Assembly: GCA_035282925.1 (NCBI GenBank)
Contig: DATEUW010000009.1
Location: forward strand, 1 to 21,785
Origin: ASMP01 sp035282925
GTDB taxonomy: Archaea > Nanobdellota > Nanobdellia > Pacearchaeales > GW2011-AR1
Reading direction: 5' to 3'
DNA length: 21,785 nt
Shown here piece after piece: positions 14,203 through 21,069 of this stretch; position 1 is the first letter of the stretch; every line of letters begins with the position of its first letter. Made by a program: the position numbers and the translations under genes. Below the pieces are notes generated by a model. It saw only the letters and a list, made by a program, of their open reading frames with translations, did not search any database and had not been told where the DNA came from.

Positions 14203-14769
14203 ATCCATCTCGTTGTTCAGGATTGTGACCACCTGGCTTGCAAAATAGACCCTCGAACCAACAGATACAACCCTGGCAATTTTTTTCAGCCGCTTCATCT
14301 CTTTTTTAGGAAGCCCGTTGTGGTCTCCTATGACAAAAGCAGAATTTTCAGAAATTTTAGCCTTTCTTAACTCTTCTCCATGTTTATCAAGAATAAAAAC
14401 TTTTTTCCCCTGACTAACTAACTCATCAACAACCCGTAAAAAACTCTTTTTCTCAATGAAACATCCGGGAGCAGCCTCTGTCTTTTTCCCTGGCCTGTAC
14501 TTGTAAAGTACCTTTTTTATCAGGCCGGCAACATCTTTTTTGCTTAATTGCGTTTTTTCATTAACGCGAATCTCAATGTGTTTCGGCGGATCAGGAGCAC
14601 CGTAAAAAACCATGTGAAGAACAACGTCATCTCTCAGCGAATGGGAAAGAAAAAAAACATTGATTATCGTATGCACGGCAATATCCATCCTGCCAGCATC
14701 CATCAAATTATTGATATTGAAGTTTCCCGATGTCCTTGCGCTTGAGGAAAAATATACAAAGGTTCTCAT
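14188..14769 (-). CDS. trmY: tRNA (pseudouridine-54 N1)-methyltransferase
   Basis: A SPOUT-fold methyltransferase that converts pseudouridine 54 in the T-loop of archaeal tRNAs to N1-methylpseudouridine using S-adenosylmethionine. The 193-residue protein matches the family from end to end. The start MRTFVYFSSSARTSGNFNIN is followed by LMDAGRMDIAVHTIINVFFL, the central GAPDPPKHIEIR, and the knotted SAM site in SAFVIGDHNGLPKKEMKRL and VSVGSRVYFASQVVTILNNE. It lies close to cbf5, another pseudouridine gene, though on a separate transcript. A TATA box is centred 26 bases before the ATG. Identification is firm. Confidence 0.95.
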   Translation of the reverse strand: MRTFVYFSSSARTSGNFNINNLMDAGRMDIAVHTIINVFFLSHSLRDDVVLHMVFYGAPDPPKHIEIRVNEKTQLSKKDVAGLIKKVLYKYRPGKKTEAAPGCFIEKKSFLRVVDELVSQGKKVFILDKHGEELRKAKISENSAFVIGDHNGLPKKEMKRLKKIARVVSVGSRVYFASQVVTILNNEMDLRGL

Positions 14770-14790
14770 GATATTCCTTTAAATATCCAA

Positions 14791-14803
14791 ATATTTAAAT
14801 ATA
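14791..14803. promoter_or_regulatory. Shared, near-palindromic TATA region between trmY and the ORF at 14843
   Basis: ATATTTAAATATA is almost symmetric. It lies 26 bases before the trmY start on one side and about 46 bases before the ATG at 14843 on the other, so it could direct divergent transcription. Confidence 0.45.
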
Positions 14804-14842
14804 ATCAAAGGTGAGATTGTGAAAGAAAAAGAGATGTTATAA

Positions 14843-15100
14843 ATGGAAGTTGAAGTGTTTTTTTGTTTTGATCTTTGGCCAGATGGCACTAAAAAAACTA
14901 TTGAGCAAATATGTGGCGAGTGGAGTATTACTGATTTAGGTCTAAGACAAAAATGTCAAGAAGAAATGGATTCTGCGGTTAAGAATAAATCTCTTATCAT
15001 AGGAAGAAATGGAACAAGATACGTCTTCTCAAAAGATCCAGAAGGAAATTATTGTTGGGAGCCAGAAACACCTTCAGAGACCTATACAGACTCCACTTAA
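14843..15100 (+). CDS. Small protein of unknown function, 85 aa
   Basis: A soluble 85-residue protein with four cysteines (near positions 8, 34, 43 and 72) and an aromatic N-terminus (MEVEVFFCFDLWPDG). The middle, IGRNGTRYVFSKDPEGNYCW, looks like two beta strands joined by a turn. It has no signal peptide, membrane segment or known motif. The four cysteines are not in a CxxC pattern, so metal binding is possible but not shown. The ORF diverges from trmY and converges on cbf5, 19 bases from its stop. A TATA region about 46 bases upstream gives a short leader. I cannot assign a family. Confidence 0.6.
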   Translation: MEVEVFFCFDLWPDGTKKTIEQICGEWSITDLGLRQKCQEEMDSAVKNKSLIIGRNGTRYVFSKDPEGNYCWEPETPSETYTDST

Positions 15101-15119
15101 GAAGACTTTTACTTTTAGA

Positions 15120-15989
15120 TTAAGAGAGAGGCTGCAAAACAAACTCTGATTTTGCGAAAATTTTGTCTTCATTTACAATTCTAAATACTCCTATAAATCT
15201 ATCGCTACTAAAAACGCTGATCCTGATTCCTTTTTCCATATCAACATCATTAATTAAATCTTTTTCATAAATCGGCTGCCCCCGCAAAATCCGCGGTGCG
15301 GATTCCTCATTTACCTGAACAACAGGAAAAATCTGGCTTACGACTTCTCCCGGAAGAATTAGGTTTTTTAATGAATCTCCATTATCCTTTTTGTACTCGT
15401 TAACAGCCTTCTCTAATTCATATAAATCTACACTTTTTTCTTCCATGAAAATGCCTGCCCGAATTCTCCTTAGCTCAAGCATGTGCGCCCCCACACCGAG
15501 GGCAATCCCCAGGTCATGAATCAGCTTTCTTATATAAGTTCCGCCCTGAACTTCCGCCCTGAACAAGATGTCTTGCCCGTCTTTTTCCAGAATTTCAAAA
15601 TTCTTGACTTCTCTTTCCCTTTCCTGCCTTTTTACCCTTGATCTGACAGGAGGAATCTGTTTTATCTTTCCTGTAAAATTTTTAATGATTTTCTCCAATT
15701 CTTCATCAGAAACAGGCTCATGAATCCTCATTATGCCAACATACTCCTTGTCCTCTCCAAGAAAAAATCCTGTAAGCTTGCATGCCCTGTTCATCGCTAT
15801 CGGAAGAACTCCTGTAACCTTGGGATCAAGGGTTCCGAAGTGGCTTGTTTTTCGCAATCCGAGAGTTTTCCTGACAAAATCAGAGACATCAAAACTCGTT
15901 GGTCCCGAGGGCTTGTCTATGTTTATTATTCCGAACTCCAAAAGTTCTTTGATGGACTTCTTTTCCTTGATTTCCTTTGTATTTACCAT
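15120..15989 (-). CDS. cbf5: tRNA/rRNA pseudouridine synthase Cbf5 (archaeal TruB family) with PUA domain
   Basis: Catalytic subunit of the H/ACA guide-RNA machinery, also able to modify tRNA U55. The catalytic motif HFGTLDPKVTGVLPIA carries the active-site Asp55. KPSGPTSFDVS comes just before it, and the RNA-binding loop region GGTYIRKLIHDLGIALG and LELRRIRAGIF is intact. A C-terminal PUA domain occupies about 205-285 (LRGQPIYEKDL, then RFIGVFRIV). The length (289) is shorter than typical archaeal Cbf5 (about 330-340), mainly at the termini. No Nop10, Gar1 or L7Ae gene is in the window. A TATA-like box lies about 25 bases before the ATG. The gene diverges from the transglycosylase gene and converges with the 85-residue ORF. 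Confidence 0.95.
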   Translation of the reverse strand: MVNTKEIKEKKSIKELLEFGIINIDKPSGPTSFDVSDFVRKTLGLRKTSHFGTLDPKVTGVLPIAMNRACKLTGFFLGEDKEYVGIMRIHEPVSDEELEKIIKNFTGKIKQIPPVRSRVKRQEREREVKNFEILEKDGQDILFRAEVQGGTYIRKLIHDLGIALGVGAHMLELRRIRAGIFMEEKSVDLYELEKAVNEYKKDNGDSLKNLILPGEVVSQIFPVVQVNEESAPRILRGQPIYEKDLINDVDMEKGIRISVFSSDRFIGVFRIVNEDKIFAKSEFVLQPLS

Positions 15990-16009
15990 GTTTCCTAATA
16001 ACTACTTTG

Positions 16010-16020
16010 ATATAAAAAGC
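16010..16020 (-). promoter_or_regulatory. TATA box for cbf5
   Basis: GCTTTTTATAT on the minus strand is centred about 25 bases before the ATG at 15989. Confidence 0.45.
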
Positions 16021-16126
16021 TTTAAAATTATCTGTCAGATTTAGGAATCTAGTCTTAATCCGCTGACAAACGCTCTTCGTGCATGATTACAAAAATTTAT
16101 AAAATCTGAATCTGTGAATTCTACCT

Positions 16127-16135
16127 TATAAAAAA
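16127..16135 (+). promoter_or_regulatory. TATA box for the transglycosylase gene
   Basis: TTATAAAAA is centred about 25 bases before ATG 16156. This supports that ATG over the in-frame TTG at 16150. Confidence 0.5.
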
Positions 16136-16155
16136 TAAAATCGCAAAATTTGACA

Positions 16156-16779
16156 ATGAAAAAACCATTAAAAGTCGCCTCTGCGCTGCTTGCAGCATCT
16201 TTTTTAGCAGGAACAGTGCTTCCGGCAAATCTTCCAGAGAAAAATTCATTGGAAGAAATATCTCTTGAATGCAATGTTGGCGGGTATCCTGAAACCAAGA
16301 AATCCTATACTCCTGGTGAAATTCGTAGGATTATCCATGATGCTTACAGATGCACGCCTTCCAAGCCGGATTATCTCAGCGAAAGATTTGTCAGAGAGAT
16401 AATAATGAAGGAGTCTACGAACGATCCAAAAAAAATTGGTAAAAAAGGAGAGAGGGGGTTAATGCAGATAAGGCTTCTTGCCTGGAGAGAAGTTGAGAAA
16501 GAGCGCAATTATCACGAACATGTCTCTGATCCAATGGCAAATACAGAAGTAGGAATAAATTATCTCTTGTGGATTGATAAAAAATTAGAAAAAAATTATG
16601 ATGGATGGGGAAAATTGACTCCAAAAGAAAAAAGAAAAATGGTTTTGTCAGCTTACAATGCCGGAATATCTAGATTCGAGAAGGAAGAGTGGCAGTTGGA
16701 AAAAATGCCTCGGGGAACCAAGAATTATGTAGATAATATAATCGCCAAGCTTGAGGAAATAGGAGATATGTTACCTTAA
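16156..16779 (+). CDS. Secreted SLT-domain lytic transglycosylase
   Basis: An exported 207-residue protein. A signal peptide covers about 1-24 (MKKPLKVASALLAASFLAGT). The domain at about 75-200 has the lytic-transglycosylase signature: catalytic Glu86 in IIMKEST, GLMQIRLLAW around the substrate groove, NTEVGINYLLW, and SAYNAG. These enzymes cut the glycan strands of bacterial peptidoglycan. Archaea have no murein, so the target is probably bacterial (host, prey or competitor), or the protein has an altered role. ATG at 16156 is preferred over the upstream TTG because it fits the TATA spacing and signal length. It is transcribed alone, divergent from cbf5 and convergent with the L31e gene. Gain from bacteria is likely. 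Confidence 0.9.
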   Translation: MKKPLKVASALLAASFLAGTVLPANLPEKNSLEEISLECNVGGYPETKKSYTPGEIRRIIHDAYRCTPSKPDYLSERFVREIIMKESTNDPKKIGKKGERGLMQIRLLAWREVEKERNYHEHVSDPMANTEVGINYLLWIDKKLEKNYDGWGKLTPKEKRKMVLSAYNAGISRFEKEEWQLEKMPRGTKNYVDNIIAKLEEIGDMLP

Positions 16780-16842
16780 AAAACTCTGATTTATTTCTGC
16801 AAAGCCATTCTTCCGAATGACTTTTAGGCGTTCGCAGAATGG

Positions 16843-17409
16843 TTATTTTTGAAGAGCCATTCTTCTCTGTCTCTTCGGCTGCTTGGAAATTTTTGTCTGA
16901 TGTTTGGCCTGTTTTTCCGCCAGCTTTTCCAGTTTTTTCCCCGCCTCAACGACAGCAGCTTTCTTTTCTTTTTCCTCTTCCTTCTGCTCTTCAGTCTTTT
17001 CAGGAACTTTAGCCAGCTCTTCAAGCTCTTCCTTTTTTGGAATAACTTTTTCAGCCTTTCTCTCCCTCTTTCCCTGTTTTTCCTTCCTGAATTTTAATCT
17101 TTCCGGCAACTCGGCAAGCTCAGCCCTTATAAAATCCCCGTCAACAACAGCCTTTATCTTTATTTTTGCCGGAGGGTTTTTTATCCCCCTTGTCCAGATA
17201 AACTCGTTCAGGTATCTGTCAAGCTTAATTTTCTTCAGATTTCGGTCATAAATTTTCATGTGCCTCACCAAGAATTCTTTTATCGCCCTTATCGCTTTCG
17301 GGGCTCTCCTGTAGCTGGCTGTTTTTTTGAATTTTCTTCTTAATGGAATTATGAATTCCCTTTCTTTTCCCCCTATTTCTGTTTCTGGTTTTTTTATCTC
17401 TTCAGCCAT
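16843..17409 (-). CDS. rpl31e: Large-subunit ribosomal protein L31e with long charged C-terminal tail
   Basis: A ribosomal protein near the peptide exit tunnel. The L31e core is at about 17-102: REFIIPLRRKFKKT, then RRAPKAIRAIKEFLVRHMK, LDRYLNEFIWTRGIKNPP and the final strand. After residue about 108 there is a Lys/Glu/Arg-rich tail of some 80 residues (for example KKEELEELAKVPEKTEEQKE). The usual archaeal L31e has about 80-95 residues in all. The tail looks like a disordered or coiled-coil extension and may contact other factors at the tunnel exit; this is inference. It is the last gene of the S19e-L39e-L31e transcript, 9 bases after L39e. Confidence 0.93.
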   Translation of the reverse strand: MAEEIKKPETEIGGKEREFIIPLRRKFKKTASYRRAPKAIRAIKEFLVRHMKIYDRNLKKIKLDRYLNEFIWTRGIKNPPAKIKIKAVVDGDFIRAELAELPERLKFRKEKQGKRERKAEKVIPKKEELEELAKVPEKTEEQKEEEKEKKAAVVEAGKKLEKLAEKQAKHQTKISKQPKRQRRMALQK

Positions 17410-17418
17410 TTTCTGTTT

Positions 17419-17622
17419 TTATCCGAAATGAGACTTCCTCTGCCTCCTTGGTTTAATGTGCAACTTTGTCCTTCTCCAGGATCTCCTGTATCTAGTCATC
17501 GAGGAAGGATGGACTCTTTTCCCTTTCCCGTATTTTTTAAGCACAGTCCACACAGGCGCCCATTTTGTCTGCCTCCCTTTCTTTGCAAGCTTGGCCTTTT
17601 TATCAGGATTTTTTATTCCCAT
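17419..17622 (-). CDS. rpl39e: Large-subunit ribosomal protein L39e
   Basis: The smallest protein of the archaeal/eukaryotic large subunit, lining the exit tunnel. The 67-residue sequence is extremely basic and matches the family: DKKAKLAKKGRQ, APVWTVLK, and RYRRSWRRTKL in place of the usual PKRRHWRRSKL. It is about 15 residues longer than the normal 50-51, with an extra basic tail (HIKPRRQRKSHFG). ATG lies one base after the S19e stop, so translation is coupled. The pairing with L31e is the usual archaeal order. Confidence 0.92.
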   Translation of the reverse strand: MGIKNPDKKAKLAKKGRQTKWAPVWTVLKKYGKGKRVHPSSMTRYRRSWRRTKLHIKPRRQRKSHFG

Positions 17623-17623
17623 T

Positions 17624-18055
17624 TTATTTTACACTCTCCAAAAATTTTTTCCCCTTTTCTGTCAGTTTCCTTCCTGGCTTTACTTCCCTCACTCCCCTTA
17701 TTTTTTTCAATATTTCCGTGAAGCCGGCCTTGTCTGACTGCTGCAGAATCACGCGGATTATTTTTCCTCCGGCTCTTTTGAATCTCTCTGGCTTGAACCC
17801 CCGGTTTTGTTTGCTTCCGTATTTTGTCCTGAGCCTGTTGACTCCGATGGTCTTGTTCCTGTAAATCTGCCTCAAAATGCTTGCAGCTCTCTTGTACCAG
17901 AAATCAATGTCGTCTATCGGCCTTTCCTTTGAAGGGCTTGATTTTGCATATTCCACCCATTCCGGACTTTTAAATTCCGGGATTTTTTTCAAAGCTTCGG
18001 CTAATTTTAAGTTGTATTGCTGGGAATCCATCTCATAAACAGGATTTTTTTCCAT
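17624..18055 (-). CDS. rps19e: Small-subunit ribosomal protein S19e
   Basis: A small-subunit protein needed for 40S/30S head maturation. Family features are PVYEMDSQQYNLKLAEALKK at the start, PEWVEYAKSS, the DIDFWYKRAASILRQIYRN core and the C-terminal winged-helix-like part (GKIIRVILQQSDKAGF, then GRKLTEKGKKFLESV). ATG at 18055 gives a standard 143-residue protein. A TTG 33 bases further upstream is in frame but would put two hairpins into the coding region and has no family counterpart. It is the first gene of the ribosomal transcript, with a TATA box about 70 bases upstream and a structured leader between. Confidence 0.95.
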   Translation of the reverse strand: MEKNPVYEMDSQQYNLKLAEALKKIPEFKSPEWVEYAKSSPSKERPIDDIDFWYKRAASILRQIYRNKTIGVNRLRTKYGSKQNRGFKPERFKRAGGKIIRVILQQSDKAGFTEILKKIRGVREVKPGRKLTEKGKKFLESVK

Positions 18056-18064
18056 TATTCGGGC

Positions 18065-18096
18065 TTGCCTTGCGGCAATAGATGACAAAAAGTCAT
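18065..18096 (-). promoter_or_regulatory. Two hairpins in the S19e mRNA leader
   Basis: On the minus strand ATGAC-TTTTT-GTCAT (18096-18082) is followed by TTGCC-GCAA-GGCAA (18078-18065), a perfect 5-bp stem capped by a GNRA tetraloop. They end 9 bases before the S19e ATG. They lie wholly inside the roughly 45-base leader predicted from the TATA box, so they may form in the mRNA and control translation. Confidence 0.55.
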
Positions 18097-18122
18097 TTAC
18101 CTAAAATGCTATGAGAAATATG

Positions 18123-18131
18123 ATTTATAAG
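18123..18131 (-). promoter_or_regulatory. TATA box for the S19e-L39e-L31e transcript
   Basis: CTTATAAAT on the minus strand predicts a start near 18101, which separates this unit from the CRM-domain gene that ends at 18172. Confidence 0.5.
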
Positions 18132-18171
18132 CTCTTCGGTTATTAAAATTTTTTATCCGCTGTCTTTGCTC

Positions 18172-18414
18172 TTATCTGACATCCCTTTTCCATTTTTTCA
18201 AAGCTATAGTAAACCCCACTGTTTTGGCAGTGTATCTTCTTCCTAATTTTTCAAGGATTTCTTCGTTATATTTTCTAACCGCCTCTTTACTATGTCCAGC
18301 ACTTTTCAGGACAGAAATCTTTACATTTTCATGATTCTTGAAATGATCCTTCAGGGTTTCAATAAAATTTTCAGTTATTCCGTTTTTTCCGAGTTGGATG
18401 TGGCTATGTCTCAT
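18172..18414 (-). CDS. CRM-domain RNA-binding protein (YhbY-like)
   Basis: A single 80-residue CRM (CRS1-YhbY) domain, an RNA-binding fold linked to ribosome assembly. The signature is HIQLGKNGITENFIETLKDH, then ENVKISVLKSA, and a final strand TVGFTIALKKW that takes the place of the usual GxxxxLYR. The GKNG loop expected to touch RNA is intact. It overlaps the NFACT-R gene by 4 bases (ATGA), so the two are made together. Its stop lies 116 bases from the S19e start. A role in large-subunit maturation is inferred from the bacterial YhbY family. Confidence 0.85.
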   Translation of the reverse strand: MRHSHIQLGKNGITENFIETLKDHFKNHENVKISVLKSAGHSKEAVRKYNEEILEKLGRRYTAKTVGFTIALKKWKRDVR

Positions 18415-18776
18415 TTGAATTTTTGTATCTCTTCCTTTTTAACAGCTATCGTTCTTGATTTTTTAACTCCGAAAGTGCCGGTTGGCATGCCTTTTGATTT
18501 GTACACGTCTTTTCCTGTAAAAACATTGACTTTTACATCGCCTTTATTGTCACGCCAGTCCTGGCTATATCTCGCACAATAAACAGCCGCCGCTCTGACG
18601 TCTGCTCTGTCTAATTTTTTGACTTCAATTATACAAAAAGGACTTCCCGGCATAGCAGTATGTAATATAGTATTTTTCTTTCCTTTAAACTCCTTCACGA
18701 GTTCTTCGTTGCTTTTTGCATCTTTTCCAAGAATAATTTTTGCCCCGGATTCCAAAACAACCTGTCTGAATTTCAT
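18411..18776 (-). CDS. Stand-alone NFACT-R (DUF814) RNA-binding domain protein
   Basis: A 121-residue protein matching the C-terminal NFACT-R domain of the Rqc2/RqcH/NEMF proteins, which bind large subunits carrying stalled peptidyl-tRNA. The domain pattern is visible in order: VVLESGAKIILGKDAKSNEE, ILHTAMPGSPFCIIE, RAAAVYCARYSQDWRDN and MPTGTFGVKKSRTI. The N-terminal NFACT-N and coiled-coil parts are absent, and since the ORF is bounded by its neighbours this is a natural single-domain form rather than a truncation. It overlaps the Nudix gene by 4 bases before it and the CRM gene by 4 bases after it. Ribosome binding in quality control or assembly is inferred. Confidence 0.8.
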   Translation of the reverse strand: MKFRQVVLESGAKIILGKDAKSNEELVKEFKGKKNTILHTAMPGSPFCIIEVKKLDRADVRAAAVYCARYSQDWRDNKGDVKVNVFTGKDVYKSKGMPTGTFGVKKSRTIAVKKEEIQKFK

Positions 18777-19225
18777 CTTCCCTTTCCTTTCATTAACCAG
18801 GAATTCACAATTCTTAAGGATTTTTTCTGATTGGTAAATTTTAACATTTTAATGGCTTTGGAAAAATCCACCCACCTATGTCCGTTGTGTTCTTTTTTGT
18901 CCAGGCTTACCCGCCCTTTTTTTACCTGGGCAGCATACAGGGAAAAAGTCTGCCCTATGAAACCAGGCCTGTCAGGAAATTTTTTGTGGTATCTGTATCT
19001 CCCGGAAAAATTAAATTTTTTTATTTTTATTGCCCTGTGCCCAGTCTCCTCCCTTAACTCACGCCTTGCTGTTTGCTCTTTTCTTTCCCCAAGCTCTATC
19101 TTTCCTTTTGAGAATTCCCATCCCCTCCAGTGCAGTTTCCTCCTTAAAAGCAGGTATTCAATTCTTTTTTTTGTTTTAGCATAAGGAAGTACAAAAACAG
19201 CTTTCCTGTATTCCCCACTTTTCAT
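18773..19225 (-). CDS. Nudix hydrolase (Ap4A-hydrolase-like)
   Basis: Hydrolyses nucleoside diphosphates linked to another group. The Nudix box is complete at residues 41-63: GKIELGERKEQTARRELREE followed by TGH, i.e. Gx5Ex7REUxEExGU with the catalytic glutamates; only the last hydrophobic position is His. The surrounding layout (YLLLRRKLHWRGWEFSKG before the box, then SLYAAQVKKGRVSLDKKEH and HRWVDFSKA after) resembles diadenosine-tetraphosphate hydrolases, so Ap4A or an mRNA-cap-like substrate is possible. It is 150 residues and cytoplasmic, and both ends overlap neighbours by 4 bases. The substrate cannot be fixed from sequence. Confidence 0.88.
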   Translation of the reverse strand: MKSGEYRKAVFVLPYAKTKKRIEYLLLRRKLHWRGWEFSKGKIELGERKEQTARRELREETGHRAIKIKKFNFSGRYRYHKKFPDRPGFIGQTFSLYAAQVKKGRVSLDKKEHNGHRWVDFSKAIKMLKFTNQKKSLRIVNSWLMKGKGR

Positions 19226-19407
19226 TTTTTATTTTTTAACATGAGTTTAGTTATCACAATATAACCATCTACGATTAAACCTATTAAACTGATAATAATT
19301 ATGATAAACGCTTTTGTTTTAATTATATTTATAACAGATATTCCTATAATTAATAAAATTAAGAACCCTATAAAACCGAAAATATCAAAAAATTCCGCCT
19401 TAACCAT
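19222..19407 (-). CDS. Small two-helix membrane protein, 61 aa
   Basis: A short protein made almost entirely of two membrane helices (GFIGFLILLIIGISVINIIK and FIIIIISLIGLIVDGYIVIT) and a basic end (KLMLKNKK). No motif is recognisable. The start lies one base after the RuBisCO stop and the stop overlaps the Nudix gene (ATGA), which supports real translation. It is much more AT-rich than the flanking genes, as is the 4-TM gene on the other side of RuBisCO. Function unknown. Confidence 0.65.
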   Translation of the reverse strand: MVKAEFFDIFGFIGFLILLIIGISVINIIKTKAFIIIIISLIGLIVDGYIVITKLMLKNKK

Positions 19408-19408
19408 T

Positions 19409-20707
19409 TTACTTCGGATTCAGCCTTCCCCATTTTTCCAGGGCTTCCCGCAGTTCCCTGTGCATTTTTGCATATTCCTCAAGTGAGATTTTTTTTCGCG
19501 TTGCCTCCAAAGCCTGCATTGATGCCATTGCGCCTGCTCTTGTTCCCCTAGGATGCCCGTGAATCCCCCCAGAGACAAGAAGAACAAAATCTTTTCCATA
19601 GATGTCCATTTCATCAGGAATTATCCCCGGATGCACTCCCCCTGAAGAAACAGGAAATGCGGGCTTGATTCCATGCCAATCTTGTTCAAGCAAAATTTTC
19701 TTGTATGGTTTAACATGCTTTTCTCTGAGTACATCTGCAATTGATAAAACCTCTTCCTTGCTTCCAACCAATTTTCCGACAGCTGTTCCCGAGTGAATTT
19801 GGTCAACTCCGATAAGCTTCATTATCTTTGCAAGAAACTGCATAGTTATTCCATGCTTTGGATTCCTGTCAAAGGCAGCGTGCATTGCCCTGTGCGCATG
19901 AATAGCCATTCCGTAATCTCCGAGAACATCTCTCAGAGTCTGCACGCTCGCAGTCCCGCACGTAACAACATCAATCATTGCGTACTTGAATCCATGTTGA
20001 TGGAGGGTTTTTGCTCTGCGCTCCATTTCTTTCGTCTCTGAAGTGATATTGATGAGCGCGTCCTTGACCTGGCCTGTTTCTCTCTCGGCTTTGTCCCTCG
20101 CTTTTCCCATGAGTTCAACACGCTTATCAAAATTATTGAAACTCTGGCTCGTGAGATTTTCATCGTCTTTTACTAAGTCAAAGCCGCCGAGCCATGTTTC
20201 GAAACCAATTTGCGCGTGCTCTTCTGCGCTGAATCCAAGTTTTGGTTTGGGTACAGCTCCGGTCAGAGGCCTGTCATAGATTTTGAAATATTTTCTCAAT
20301 CCAGAAATTCCGAGATTAGGGCCTTGGAAACCACGAATATATTCCTCAGGCAGAGAAACATCTATCAGCCTTAAATTGTTCAGAGCTTTCATTCCAAAAA
20401 TATTTCCTGCAATCCCGCTGAGAAGCTGAGGAGCATTCCCCTTTTCCCATAATTCCAGAGGATAAGCAATATGAACAAAATTTCCCTGGACTTTGTAAGC
20501 AGTTGCCATAATTTTTTTCATTCGCGGCGGCAGTTTGAAAAGAGTTGTCCATGTTCCTGTTGAAGATTCAGAGGCAATTCTTCCTATCGCATCATCCCTT
20601 GTTATCCCTTTCGCTGGCTCAAAATAATAAAGAACTTTCAGGTCAGTTTTCCTTGGTTTGTAATTCAGATTTATGAAATCATGATACCACTCAATCTTCT
20701 TCGACAT
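19409..20707 (-). CDS. rbcL: Ribulose-1,5-bisphosphate carboxylase/oxygenase, archaeal form III type
   Basis: Adds CO2 to ribulose-1,5-bisphosphate to give two 3-phosphoglycerates; in archaea it works in AMP/nucleoside salvage rather than the Calvin cycle. At 432 residues it is full length. Active-site residues are all visible: Glu47 in SESSTGTW, Asn102 in GNIFGM, Lys154 and Lys156 in GAVPKPKLG, and the carbamylated Lys180 with Asp182 and Glu183 in DLVKDDENL. Also present are GMAIHAHRAMHAAF, the loop-6 lysine in HSGTAVGKL, SSGGVHPG and SGGIHGHPRGT. The sequence is closest by eye to Thermococcus-type form III; II/III cannot be excluded. AMP phosphorylase and ribose-1,5-bisphosphate isomerase are not in the window. 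It overlaps the 4-TM gene by 17 bases. Confidence 0.96.
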   Translation of the reverse strand: MSKKIEWYHDFINLNYKPRKTDLKVLYYFEPAKGITRDDAIGRIASESSTGTWTTLFKLPPRMKKIMATAYKVQGNFVHIAYPLELWEKGNAPQLLSGIAGNIFGMKALNNLRLIDVSLPEEYIRGFQGPNLGISGLRKYFKIYDRPLTGAVPKPKLGFSAEEHAQIGFETWLGGFDLVKDDENLTSQSFNNFDKRVELMGKARDKAERETGQVKDALINITSETKEMERRAKTLHQHGFKYAMIDVVTCGTASVQTLRDVLGDYGMAIHAHRAMHAAFDRNPKHGITMQFLAKIMKLIGVDQIHSGTAVGKLVGSKEEVLSIADVLREKHVKPYKKILLEQDWHGIKPAFPVSSGGVHPGIIPDEMDIYGKDFVLLVSGGIHGHPRGTRAGAMASMQALEATRKKISLEEYAKMHRELREALEKWGRLNPK

Positions 20708-21068
20708 CTGTATCCTTTAAATTTAACCTCCTTTCTTTTAGATTTTTTGAAATTTGATATATTACTGCTCCAGCATTTCCCCATGCAATGAATAACCAAA
20801 AAGGCACACCTAAAAAATTAGTAATTGTATATTTCCAAATTCCAATATAAACTGCAATTATCTCCAAAATCGTTGCACCAATCCCAATCAATATAAAAAT
20901 ATATAACGTTCTTATCGATTTCCATTTAATCATGCCTAAAATAGTGGTTAATGCCAAAAGGATAGTTGCTAAAGGAATATCTTTATAAAATAAAATAATA
21001 ATTAAGAGGTTTGCTATTATAAAAAAATATTCAAACCAAATTATTTTTTTTGCACCCATTTTCTTCAT
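20691..21068 (-). CDS. Four-helix membrane protein of unknown function, 125 aa
   Basis: Four predicted membrane helices: ANLLIIILFY, ATILLALTTILGMI, LYIFILIGIGATILEIIAVY and GVPFWLFIAWGNAGAVIY. They are followed by a charged tail (KNLKERRLNLKDTDVEED). A conserved-looking E-x6-GIWKY...G-P-W...WGNAG pattern sits in the last two helices, reminiscent of small integral membrane families, but I cannot name one. It begins one base after the CysRS stop and overlaps the RuBisCO start by 17 bases, so it is in the same transcript. It is AT-rich compared with RuBisCO and CysRS. No motif indicates transport or catalysis. Confidence 0.7.
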   Translation of the reverse strand: MKKMGAKKIIWFEYFFIIANLLIIILFYKDIPLATILLALTTILGMIKWKSIRTLYIFILIGIGATILEIIAVYIGIWKYTITNFLGVPFWLFIAWGNAGAVIYQISKNLKERRLNLKDTDVEED

Positions 21069-21069
21069 C

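Noticed and set aside
16081..16120. ATGATTA...CTGA resembling a C/D box guide RNA before the transglycosylase gene
   Set aside because: The C box does not match TGATGA, and the C'/D' pair is missing.
16150..16155. TTG start giving two extra residues on the transglycosylase
   Set aside because: ATG at 16156 starts a standard signal peptide and fits the TATA spacing better.
18056..18088. N-terminal extension of S19e from a TTG codon
   Set aside because: It adds 11 residues with no family counterpart and covers two perfect hairpins; ATG at 18055 gives the normal protein.
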